NCBI GenBank assembly: GCA_965200885.1
Contig: OZ241737.1
Coordinates: 434,001-498,000, forward strand
Direction of reading: 5' to 3'
Length of the DNA: 64,000 nucleotides
Source: MPNP01 sp026710155
GTDB taxonomy: Bacteria > Pseudomonadota > Alphaproteobacteria > Rhodobacterales > Rhodobacteraceae
Shown here: one piece after another, positions 18,038 through 25,513 of the stretch
How the letters are laid out: each line of letters starts with the position of its first letter
Numbering within the stretch: position 1 is the first letter of the stretch
Notes under the pieces: model-generated
The model's database searches: none
What the model was told of the DNA's origin: nothing
What the model saw: the letters and a program-made list of their open reading frames with translations, nothing else
Position numbers and translations under genes: made by a program

Positions 18038-19250
18038 CAGCTTTTTCTCAGTACCTGATGAAAGCGGATGCTTTGGAAAATTCGGCGGACGTTTTGTTTC
18101 CGAAACCCTGATGCCGCTCATCCTGGATTTGGAAGAGGAATATAACAGGGCCAAGGATGATGAAAGTTTCTGGAATCAAATGGATTACCTTTGGAAGCAT
18201 TATGTGGGGCGTCCTTCTCCCCTGTATTTTGCCGAACGGTTAACCGATTATCTGGGTGGGGCTAGGATTTACTTCAAGCGCGATGAACTCAACCACACCG
18301 GTGCCCATAAAATCAATAATGTTCTTGGTCAAATCCTTTTGGCCATGCGTATGGGTAAAACCAGAATCATTGCTGAAACAGGTGCTGGCCAGCACGGGGT
18401 TGCCACTGCTACGGTCTGTGCCAGATTTGGACTTCCCTGCATAGTCTATATGGGAACGCATGATGTGGAACGTCAGGCTCCCAATGTCTTTCGTATGAAA
18501 TTGCTGGGGGCGGAGGTTGTACCGGTCACTTCCGGGCGTGGAACCCTCAAGGATGCCATGAATGACGCGCTCAGGGACTGGGTAACAAATGTCAACAATA
18601 CCTTTTACTGTATTGGAACAGTAGCCGGTCCCCACCCCTATCCGGCCATGGTAAGGGACTTTCAGTCAATTATAGGCAAGGAAACCAAATCCCAAATGAT
18701 GGAAATGGAGGGCAGATTGCCAGATACTCTCATAGCGGCCATAGGTGGTGGCTCCAATGCCATGGGTTTGTTCCACCCCTTTCTTGATGACAGGTCTGTT
18801 GACATCATAGGCGTTGAGGCGGGAGGCAAGGGTGTCGATGAGACAATGCAACATTGTGCTTCTCTCACGGGCGGGCGCCCTGGTGTACTCCATGGCAACA
18901 GAACCTATCTTCTGCAGGACCTTGACGGTCAAATTCTGGAAGGTTTTTCCATATCTGCCGGTCTGGATTATCCTGGTATAGGCCCCGAGCATTCATGGTT
19001 GCATGAAACAGGCAGGGCAAGCTATGTATCAATTACTGATGAGGAAGCACTTCAGGCCTTTCAGGTCTGTTGTGAACAGGAAGGAATAATTCCTGCCCTT
19101 GAACCCTGCCATGCCTTGGCACATGTGATGAAAATTACCGGTGATTTACCCAAAGACCATATCATCTGCATGAATATGTGTGGACGGGGAGACAAGGATA
19201 TATTCACCGTGGCCAGAGCTCTTGGAATCGAAATGGCTTCTTCCGACTAG
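18018..19250 (+). CDS. trpB: Tryptophan synthase beta chain
   Basis: PLP enzyme that joins indole and serine. The PLP lysine is in HTGAHKINNVLGQ; ETGAGQHGVATAT and the phosphate-binding GGGSNAMG loop are intact. About 410 residues. The start is ATG 18018 (MDQNLI) or ATG 18012, inside the end of trpF. The expected next gene, trpA, is not here: it lies 5 kb away on the opposite strand. The 3' end overlaps the convergent DUF2237 gene by 4 bp. Confidence 0.96.
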   Translation: MDQNLINSFFSVPDESGCFGKFGGRFVSETLMPLILDLEEEYNRAKDDESFWNQMDYLWKHYVGRPSPLYFAERLTDYLGGARIYFKRDELNHTGAHKINNVLGQILLAMRMGKTRIIAETGAGQHGVATATVCARFGLPCIVYMGTHDVERQAPNVFRMKLLGAEVVPVTSGRGTLKDAMNDALRDWVTNVNNTFYCIGTVAGPHPYPAMVRDFQSIIGKETKSQMMEMEGRLPDTLIAAIGGGSNAMGLFHPFLDDRSVDIIGVEAGGKGVDETMQHCASLTGGRPGVLHGNRTYLLQDLDGQILEGFSISAGLDYPGIGPEHSWLHETGRASYVSITDEEALQAFQVCCEQEGIIPALEPCHALAHVMKITGDLPKDHIICMNMCGRGDKDIFTVARALGIEMASSD

Positions 19251-19630
19251 TTCAAATCTATTGCATGTTCCTTCAATACTTCCAGAGGTACTATTTCCGT
19301 AGACCTTATATGAGTGGCCCTGAGAACAATCCTGGGGGCTTTGCCTTCCTGATAAGCCTGTAAAAACCTCGCTGCACACAGGCACCATTGATCACCAGCC
19401 TGCAATCCTGGGAAACCAAAAGCCGGTACCAGCGTGGACAAATCATTGCCGGCTTGTCGGGAGTATGAAAGAAACTCATCTGTCATGATGGCGCAAACGG
19501 TGTGACTACCCACATCTTCCTCTGAGGTTTCACAGCATCCGGTTCGGTAAAACCCGGTTTTGGGATTATGTGAACAAGGAATCAGTGGTTCCCCGAAAAC
19601 ATTTACCTGGTCTTGAAGTACCTTGTTCAT
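19247..19630 (-). CDS. DUF2237-family protein
   Basis: A 127-residue soluble protein of the DUF2237 family, function unknown. Conserved blocks: NPKTGFYRTGCCETSEEDVG, HTVCAIMTDEFLSYS, GNDLSTLVPAFGFPGL and GDQWCLCAARF, with four Cys (CC, C, CxC) that could bind metal. The start ATG 19630 has GAGGA upstream. It is convergent with trpB (4-bp overlap) and lies downstream of pth on the minus strand. Confidence 0.85.
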   Translation of the reverse strand: MNKVLQDQVNVFGEPLIPCSHNPKTGFYRTGCCETSEEDVGSHTVCAIMTDEFLSYSRQAGNDLSTLVPAFGFPGLQAGDQWCLCAARFLQAYQEGKAPRIVLRATHIRSTEIVPLEVLKEHAIDLN

Positions 19631-19749
19631 TGCATCCTCGATTGATTAATTATGAACCATATCAATGGCACAATAATATCATTGTAGTTCAATACGATTA
19701 AAAGGGGCTGAATTCTCTTTATCCTTGATTTCAGCTTTTGGCAATTGCT

Positions 19750-20448
19750 TCATGACCCAAAGAATTTCGAAAGCCTGGAGAATATCCCGTCCGCTTTCTT
19801 GGCATTGTCTGTCGATGCAACATCCGAACGCTTGGAAACATTTGCCGTTTTTGGCTTGGTTTGCAACTCAAGGTTGATTTTGTTGAGGAATTGTGTGTGA
19901 TTGCCATCCACCAAATAGGAAAATCCATTTGTCAAACCTGTCAACAAGTCACCCAGCCAGCCCTTTTGGTCTTCTTTGGAGAAATTTCCCAAAACGTAAT
20001 CATGAACCATGTCCTTGCTCCCCGGATGTCCGACACCCATTCTGATTCTTGTAAACTCCGGACCAATGTGCTTGATTATTGACCTTAATCCGTTGTGTCC
20101 GGCATGGCCACCTCCAGACTTTATCCTTACCTTGCCCGGAGCAAGATCGATTTCATCGTGGAAGACAATAACCTGATCAGGTGGAATCTTGTAGAATTTG
20201 ACAACTTCACCAATTGAATTCCCGGAATTGTTCATGAAGGTTTGCGGCTTGAGCATGAGAACCGTTTCACCTTTGATTGTCCCGTCAACAATTTGACCCT
20301 GAAATTTTTTCCGCCAGTTATTGTCAATGTATGAATCAGCAAGTGAATCCAATGCCATGAATCCAATGTTGTGGCGATTCATGCAATATTTGGAACCAGG
20401 GTTTCCAAGCCCTGCAATCACTAACACCTTGTCATCCTTTAACTGCAA
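19750..20448 (-). CDS. pth: Peptidyl-tRNA hydrolase
   Basis: Releases tRNA from stalled peptidyl-tRNA. Motifs: VIAGLGNPGSKYCMNRHNIG with the catalytic His, LMLKPQTFMNNSG, VFHDEIDLAPGKVRIKSGGG and HNGLRSI, all of which are Pth signatures. 232 residues, with a 40-residue charged C-terminal tail longer than in E. coli. The start appears to be TTG 20448; no strong ribosome-binding site is seen. It lies downstream of rplY, the usual pairing; ychF, its normal next neighbour, is 5 kb away. Confidence 0.95.
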   Translation of the reverse strand: MQLKDDKVLVIAGLGNPGSKYCMNRHNIGFMALDSLADSYIDNNWRKKFQGQIVDGTIKGETVLMLKPQTFMNNSGNSIGEVVKFYKIPPDQVIVFHDEIDLAPGKVRIKSGGGHAGHNGLRSIIKHIGPEFTRIRMGVGHPGSKDMVHDYVLGNFSKEDQKGWLGDLLTGLTNGFSYLVDGNHTQFLNKINLELQTKPKTANVSKRSDVASTDNAKKADGIFSRLSKFFGS

Positions 20449-20553
20449 TCAAAAAGATCAAAAAATTGGAGAATACTTCAGAATGGCATCAACCACCTGG
20501 CAAAAAATATTTCCGAGAGTACCAGATTGTATGCGGTGACCCTAGCAAATCAC

Positions 20554-21198
20554 CTATTCTGCTTCCTGTTCCTCTTCTTCGGTTGTTTCTTCGGTTTCCT
20601 GATCCTGATCCGCTGACCTCAGACCCGACGGTGCAGAAATATTGGCAATTACAAAATCCCTGTCGCTGATGGTCAGCTTGGTTCCTTTCGGAAGCTTGAT
20701 CTTTGATATGGTAATAACATCACCAACATCCAGACCTTCCAAATCGGCTACCAATGATGTGGGTATGTCGCTAGCGGTAACAATCAACTCCACCTCTCCC
20801 CTAACGACGGTAAGAACGCCACCACGCTTTATGCCAGGGGATTCTTCCTCGTTGATAAACTCAACAGGTATGAACAGATTGATTTTGGAATTCCTCCTCA
20901 ATCGCATCAAATCCAGATGGGTGGGAAGGTCACGTACAACATCCCTCTGGACTGAACGGCAAATCACCCTGACGTCTTCCCTATCCTTGATTTGCAGGTT
21001 GAAGAGTGTCGACAGGAACCTGCCTTCCCGCAACTTCTTGAGTAATTCATTGAAATTGATGTTTATGGTTATCGGATCCTCACCCCCACCATAAACTACT
21101 CCGGGCACCAAGCCCTCTCGCCGAGCTTTCCGAGCGGCCCCCTTGCCTGTCCCCGGTCTGATTTCTGCTCGGAGATTTGGTATATTATCTGTTACCAT
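20554..21198 (-). CDS. rplY: 50S ribosomal protein L25/general stress protein Ctc
   Basis: 5S rRNA-binding ribosomal protein of the long, two-domain Ctc type. The N-terminal L25 domain has GKGAARKARREGLVPGVVYG; the C-terminal TL5 domain has FIPVEFINEEESPGIKRGG and KLPKGTKLTI. It ends in an acidic glutamate-rich tail (EETEETTEEEEQEAE). AGGAG precedes two adjacent ATGs; the second (21198) has the better spacing of 6 nt. It is upstream of pth on the same strand. Confidence 0.94.
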   Translation of the reverse strand: MVTDNIPNLRAEIRPGTGKGAARKARREGLVPGVVYGGGEDPITININFNELLKKLREGRFLSTLFNLQIKDREDVRVICRSVQRDVVRDLPTHLDLMRLRRNSKINLFIPVEFINEEESPGIKRGGVLTVVRGEVELIVTASDIPTSLVADLEGLDVGDVITISKIKLPKGTKLTISDRDFVIANISAPSGLRSADQDQETEETTEEEEQEAE

Positions 21199-21713
21199 CA
21201 TTATCTCCTGAATAAAATAGGGCGGACAACCTCCAAGGGTGCCTGTCCGCAACGACACAAAGATATATTAACCAGAATCCATAAATCAACTGTTGAATTC
21301 AAACCTTAAACGAATTGAGTAGGACTTTGGCTTATACTTTATTGGCTCTTGATTAATTTTGGCGGGTAAAATTTCTCTTTATTTGAAATTTTCCATTATC
21401 TAAGTGGAAGAAACTTTCTGTAAAAGTTGTGGGGGGGGGGGGGGAACTTCTGATGATGTTGATACCGCTGCTTTGGCACCTCAACAAAAATTTGCTCCAA
21501 CTTATCCACTCAAACCAATTCCAACCAATATTGCATTTGGCCAGAAGGTCTATTTTCTGGGATTTTCTATGGGCCTTATAAAGATAGGTTGAACACGAAT
21601 CAATCCACCAACCTGTCAAGACAATTCAAACCGGTCCTGCCCCGGAACGATGCCATGGCCATGGGGAAGCGCCCGCCAGGGGATGGCATGCCCGGCCTTT
21701 CCCCGTTTTTTCC
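21199..21713. other. Noncoding region with a 14-G tract and a GC-rich palindromic patch
   Basis: No supported gene. It holds a run of 14 G at 21431-21444; the left 17-bp arm (21575-21591) of an inverted repeat whose partner is at 22548-22564; and a GC-rich patch at 21630-21705 with the 7-bp inverted repeat ATGCCAT (21650-21656) / ATGGCAT (21683-21689). Base composition shifts from AT-rich to GC-rich at about 21630. Confidence 0.5.
21431..21444. repeat. Homopolymer of 14 G
   Basis: Fourteen consecutive G in otherwise AT-rich sequence. Short frames cross it on both strands but none has family similarity or a good ribosome-binding site. It is a candidate slippage site or assembly-sensitive spot. 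Confidence 0.9.
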
Positions 21714-21742
21714 TTGACTTGCACGGATTCCCGTGCTATGTG
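21714..21742 (+). promoter_or_regulatory. Sigma70-like promoter with an operator-like palindrome in the spacer
   Basis: TTGACT (21714-21719) and TATGTG (21737-21742) are 17 bp apart, the optimal spacing. The spacer holds a perfect inverted repeat GCACGG-ATTC-CCGTGC (21721-21736), a good position for a repressor. The secreted-protein start codon is 48 bp downstream of the -10 box. Confidence 0.55.
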
Positions 21743-21789
21743 ACCGTCATGGAAAGACATCCGCAAACATCAAGGAGGAGAACCGACTC

Positions 21790-22460
21790 ATGAAACGACT
21801 GTTGAATACCCCCCCCCCACTTTTAATCTGATCGCCGCCCTGCTGGTAATGGCGTTCGCCGGTCCAGCAGAAGCTCAGACCATCACCGCCCCGGGGCTGG
21901 TCGGCCAGCCCGCCTGCGCGGGACAGTCTGAAGTTGACAACCCTTTAAGCGGGTCCGTTTCGGCTATAACGGCTAACTCTGCAACCTTAACTCTTGACGC
22001 CTATAATAACCTGTATAGCGTATTGACGGGGCGAATAGGCGATAGGTCCACGCCGACTGAATTTATTATTAAAGATAGGGTCCAAAATTTGCGTACAGGC
22101 CTTATTTATGAAGGCAACTTTGCTACGATAAGTTCAACCAATCCGAACCTTTCCAGTTCGCCCAATCCGGCAGTTTTGCTGTCCGATAAAACGCCTCATG
22201 TTTACGAGATCTATGTAGATGAAATATCGGACATCTTGCTGAGGCGCTGCTTCATGACGGGTGGCGACTACACCATCACCAATCTCTCTATTAACAACGG
22301 CAGCAACGGGTGCTTCTCGATCAGCCCCCTGACCCCTCTTGATGCGCGCAACTGCCTGTGTGGCCGGGGTGCCACCGGAAGCGTCACAATTGGTGGAGAT
22401 CCCGTAGCTTACGATTACACCTCGATTCGGTCCAACTGGGGCTGCGCCAACGCCAACTGA
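21790..22460 (+). CDS. Secreted protein of unknown function, out of frame at a poly-C tract (possible phase-variable gene)
   Basis: ATG 21790 is preceded by AAGGAGG at ideal spacing and encodes MKRLLNT. A 10-C run (21809-21818) then puts the gene out of frame and it stops at 21829. With 11 or 8 C the frame continues TFNLIAALLVMAFAGPAEA, completing a textbook signal peptide (cleavage after AEA). A mature protein of about 195 residues follows with six or more Cys (PACAG, RRCF, NGCFS, ARNCLCG, WGCAN) but no recognised domain. As written the gene is OFF. Either real phase variation or a homopolymer read error would explain it. It is GC-richer than its neighbours and lies in a likely foreign insert. 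Confidence 0.65.
21809..21818 (+). repeat. 10-C tract inside the signal-peptide coding region
   Basis: Ten consecutive C directly after the seventh codon. Twenty-nine nucleotides separate ATG 21790 from the in-frame continuation at 21819, so a gain of one C or loss of two restores the frame. Confidence 0.9.
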
Positions 22461-22508
22461 CGGGCCGGTCCCCTGTCCGGCGATGTGGTCACCATCCCCC
22501 GTCATTGG
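22453..22508 (+). other. Structured 3' element (possible three-way junction) at the end of the secreted-protein gene
   Basis: An outer stem CCAA-c-TGACGGG (22453-22464) pairs with CCCGTCATTGG (22498-22508), one bulged C. Inside it are hairpins GCCGG...CCGGC and GATG...CATC. The stop codon is part of the stem. It could be a transcript-stabilising or terminating structure; no T run follows. Confidence 0.45.
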
Positions 22509-23014
22509 AGGGAGGCAGGTGGAACGGGAGGAAAATCGTACATCCGCCAACCTATCTTTATAAGCCCCTTTCCTATGGGTATAGTTGATGCTACTAAGAG
22601 AGATCATTAAAAGTTTCCCAATGCCCTTTGGCCAAGTCTGGAATTATGAGTGGTTTTGATGTAGTTAAACCACCAAAAAATATGGGTGGATGGGCATGAT
22701 AACCCGGAGTTTAGTGATGGACCAGTAGTTTTTGCTCCATATAGCAAACCCAGAAACTAAACGTTAGCAGGAATAATACCATTTCTCAAAAGTAATGACT
22801 CATGGCAGATTATAAAAAATCTTCGATGCATCCACCTCAAAAACAACACCTTTAGGTCGCTAACAAAGGTATGTTGATACTGTATAAACCAAGCACATTT
22901 GAAGAATAATTTGGAGATGCCTATTGGTGTTTACCTTTGAGAAATGGTATAACAACACATACCCCTCCCACAGGTTTTACAGTCATTCAACAATCAACAA
23001 AAATCGGCCTCACC
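22461..23014. other. Intergenic; contains a small inverted-repeat element
   Basis: No gene seen between the secreted-protein gene and lldD apart from the 3' structure, the right insert arm and the 175-bp inverted-repeat element listed separately. Confidence 0.4.
22776..22950. repeat. MITE-like 175-bp element with ~20-bp terminal inverted repeats
   Basis: ATACCATTTCTCAAA (22776-22790) is matched exactly by its reverse complement at 22936-22950. The match extends inward with AGTAA against GGTAA, so 19 of 20 bases pair. No coding potential inside. The size and arms fit a miniature inverted-repeat element. No clear target duplication was seen. Confidence 0.55.
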
Positions 23015-24181
23015 TCACCACTTCCAATTTGTTTGGAAATCTGAAGGTACTAAAAGGTTTTTTTCACCATATTCGGAAATATCACTAATCCCGCATAGAG
23101 CCATGGAAGTGGCCAATTCCTTGTGCATGATTTCAATGGCTTTTTCAACACCTGCTTCACCCATGGCTCCCAGACCATAAATATAGGCACGTCCAATCAG
23201 TGTTGCCTTGGCTCCCATTCCAATGGCCCGCAATACATCCTGGCCCGAACGGATACCGGAATCAAAATATACCTCCACCTTGTCTCCTACAGCTTCAACT
23301 ATTGCGGGCAAGCTCCTGATGGTGGAGAGAGCGCCATCAAGCTGGCGGCCGCCATGATTGGACACGACTATGGCATCAACACCAATGGAAGCGGCTTTTA
23401 TTGCATCATCTACATCCATGATACCTTTCAGAACAAGTGGACCATTCCAAAGATCCTTGACTTGTCTGACCGTATCCCAATCAAGTTTGGAATAAAACTG
23501 ATCAGCCACCCATGACATCAATGAGCTCAGATCTTCAACTTCATCAACATGACCATAAACGTTTCCGAAGCTCTTTCTAGGCGTATGCAAAATGCCAAGC
23601 CCCCACCTGACCTTGGTAGCTAAGTCCATAAGGTTAGAAATGGTTGGTCTGGGAGGAACGGCCAGGCCATTCTTGAGATCCATGTGTCTTTGACCGAGAA
23701 CCTGTAAATCCATCGTCAGAACCAACGCCGAACAATTTGCTTCCTTGGCTCGTTTGATCAGGTTATGACTGAATTCCTGGTCATTCATGTAATAGAGTTG
23801 GAACCAAAACCCTTCTCCTGCTTCCCTTGCAACATCCTCAATTGAACAAACCGACATGGTGGATAGAATGAATGGAATGCCCTTTTTTCTGGCTACTCGA
23901 GCTGCCTTGATTTCCCCATCGGCCGACTGCATACCGGTCAATCCAACCGGAGCCAGTGCCATGGGCATTGACACCTTTTTGCCTAGTATGGAGATTTCCG
24001 TTGTTGTTTGTGAGATATCAACCCCTACCTTCTGGTTGAATTTGATGAGTCCCAAATCCCTGGTGTTGTTTTTGAATGTACTCTCGGACCAGCTGCCCGT
24101 CTCGACATAATCGTAAAACATCTTGGGCACCCTACGTTTGTAAAGTTGTCTCAAATCTTCAATACAGGTTATTATCGGCAC
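23015..24181 (-). CDS. lldD: FMN-dependent alpha-hydroxy-acid (L-lactate-type) dehydrogenase
   Basis: TIM-barrel flavoenzyme that oxidises L-2-hydroxy acids such as L-lactate. Visible: PMALAPVGLTGMQSADGE near the N-terminus, FWFQLYYMND, ALVLTMDLQVLGQRHMDLKN, PLVLKGI, then SNHGGRQLDGA with the catalytic His-Gly-Gly-Arg, and DSGIRSGQDVLRAIGMGA with FMN phosphate contacts. 388 residues, GTG start. Substrate could be lactate, glycolate or mandelate; LldD is the best guess. It lies downstream of trpA on the same strand (50-bp gap). Confidence 0.85.
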   Translation of the reverse strand: MPIITCIEDLRQLYKRRVPKMFYDYVETGSWSESTFKNNTRDLGLIKFNQKVGVDISQTTTEISILGKKVSMPMALAPVGLTGMQSADGEIKAARVARKKGIPFILSTMSVCSIEDVAREAGEGFWFQLYYMNDQEFSHNLIKRAKEANCSALVLTMDLQVLGQRHMDLKNGLAVPPRPTISNLMDLATKVRWGLGILHTPRKSFGNVYGHVDEVEDLSSLMSWVADQFYSKLDWDTVRQVKDLWNGPLVLKGIMDVDDAIKAASIGVDAIVVSNHGGRQLDGALSTIRSLPAIVEAVGDKVEVYFDSGIRSGQDVLRAIGMGAKATLIGRAYIYGLGAMGEAGVEKAIEIMHKELATSMALCGISDISEYGEKNLLVPSDFQTNWKW

Positions 24182-24231
24182 TGGATTCTACTCTAACAAT
24201 GAAACACGAATGATTTTTATCAGGGACAGGA

Positions 24232-25029
24232 TTAAACTGCTCGGGAATTTACTCCCTCGGAAAGGTTTTGAACGAACTCCAAAACCTCCTTTACGGGTCT
24301 TTCCTCGGCAATCAAGTTGACAATTGAGGAACCTACCACAACTCCATCTGCAATACTGCTTATGGCCTTTGCCATCTCGGGGGTTTTAACACCAAAACCA
24401 ACACATACCGGTAAATCGGTTGCCTTTTTTATTCTGGCTACATCAGGTGCGACTTCTTCGGGTTTCGGAGCGCGCGCACCAGTTATACCGGTAATGGAAA
24501 CAAAATAGACAAAACCACTGGTATTTTCCAAAACACGGGGAAGTCTTTTGTCATGAGTTGTAGGAGCTGCCAGACGAATGAAACTCAAACCTGCATCGTT
24601 GGCAGGTATGCACAATTCCTTATCTTCCTCCGGTGGCAGATCAACAATGATCAAGCCATCTACACCAATTTTGACCGATTCCTTGATAAATTTCTCGACC
24701 CCATAGCTGTAAATGGGATTATAATACCCCATAAGGATAATCGGGGTCTCATTATCGGTTTTTCGAAATTCCCTGACCATGGACAGTGTCTTGGCTAATG
24801 TTTGCCCAGCTGCAAGTGCTCTCTGACCTGCCAATTGTATGGTCGGACCATCAGCCATTGGATCCGTAAATGGAATACCCAATTCAATGATATCAACACC
24901 TGCACCGGGCAACCCCTCCAGCACTTTCCGAGAATATTCCGGATTGGGATCACCTGCCATTACATAGGCAATAAAGGCTTTTTGGTTGTTGGATCGTAAT
25001 TGATCAAATTTTGAAGTTATCCTTGACAC
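24232..25029 (-). CDS. trpA: Tryptophan synthase alpha chain
   Basis: Releases indole from indole-3-glycerol phosphate. The catalytic Glu is in DIIELGIPFTDPMADGPTIQ, and the catalytic Asp in LIIVDLPPEED. The phosphate loop is GFGVKTPEMAKA and GVVVGSSIV. 265 residues. It follows the VOC gene by 16 bp on the minus strand. It is detached from trpFB (+ strand, 17.4-19.25 kb), an unusual arrangement that the proposed inversion of this block explains. Confidence 0.96.
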   Translation of the reverse strand: MSRITSKFDQLRSNNQKAFIAYVMAGDPNPEYSRKVLEGLPGAGVDIIELGIPFTDPMADGPTIQLAGQRALAAGQTLAKTLSMVREFRKTDNETPIILMGYYNPIYSYGVEKFIKESVKIGVDGLIIVDLPPEEDKELCIPANDAGLSFIRLAAPTTHDKRLPRVLENTSGFVYFVSITGITGARAPKPEEVAPDVARIKKATDLPVCVGFGVKTPEMAKAISSIADGVVVGSSIVNLIAEERPVKEVLEFVQNLSEGVNSRAV

Positions 25030-25045
25030 CGGACTCTTTCCTTGA

Positions 25046-25459
25046 TTACTCCGGTTCCATGGTATTTACCATCCAGGGTATTCCGAATTTATCCTCCAGT
25101 ACACCAAATCCCGGGGAAAAGAAGGTTGGCTCAAAATTCATTTTCACAGTTCCGCCTTCAGACAATTTTTCAAAAATTTCACGGGCTTCCTCAACCGTGT
25201 CAAAATTCAACGAAATGGCCATTCCTCCCGGTTTTTGGTAATTTCCCGTAGGATCGTCCGAACCCATCAAGCAACCTCCTTCCAGGGACAAGGCAACATG
25301 CATTATTTTGTCGTCCATATCCTTTGGAAATGGGCTTTCTCCAGGCATGTCTCCAAATCTCTGCGCGTATAAATCATCTACACCAAAGATCTTTGCATAC
25401 CATTTGAATGCTTCTTCACAATTACCATCAAAAAACAGGTAATGATTTATTTTCATCAA
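25046..25459 (-). CDS. VOC (PhnB/glyoxalase-like) superfamily protein
   Basis: 137-residue vicinal-oxygen-chelate fold protein of the PhnB/DUF1428-like group. The N-terminus INHYLFFDGNCEEAFKWYAK and the C-terminal FGVLEDKFGIPWMVNT are typical, with the middle HVALSLEGGCLMGSDDP. Function unknown; these proteins bind diverse small molecules. A second ATG one codon later (25456) is equally possible. It probably shares a transcript with trpA, 16 bp downstream. Confidence 0.82.
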   Translation of the reverse strand: MMKINHYLFFDGNCEEAFKWYAKIFGVDDLYAQRFGDMPGESPFPKDMDDKIMHVALSLEGGCLMGSDDPTGNYQKPGGMAISLNFDTVEEAREIFEKLSEGGTVKMNFEPTFFSPGFGVLEDKFGIPWMVNTMEPE

Positions 25460-25513
25460 GATTCCCTAGACTTAAAATTCATATTCTGATCTCCATATAA
25501 TTATCCCTTATCA

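Larger units (their letters stand above)
21575..22564. mobile_element. Candidate ~1-kb insert bounded by 17-bp inverted repeats
   Basis: CTTATAAAGATAGGTTG at 21575-21591 is repeated as its exact reverse complement at 22548-22564. CTATGGG occurs just outside both arms (21567-21573 and 22573-22579), a possible target duplication, although the right copy is offset by several bases. The interior is GC-rich, unlike the flanks, and carries the secreted-protein gene but no transposase, so it would have to be non-autonomous. Confidence 0.45.

Noticed and set aside
21404..21592. 62-residue glycine-rich frame crossing the G tract
   Set aside because: No ribosome-binding site, no family resemblance, and the reading frame depends wholly on the homopolymer length.
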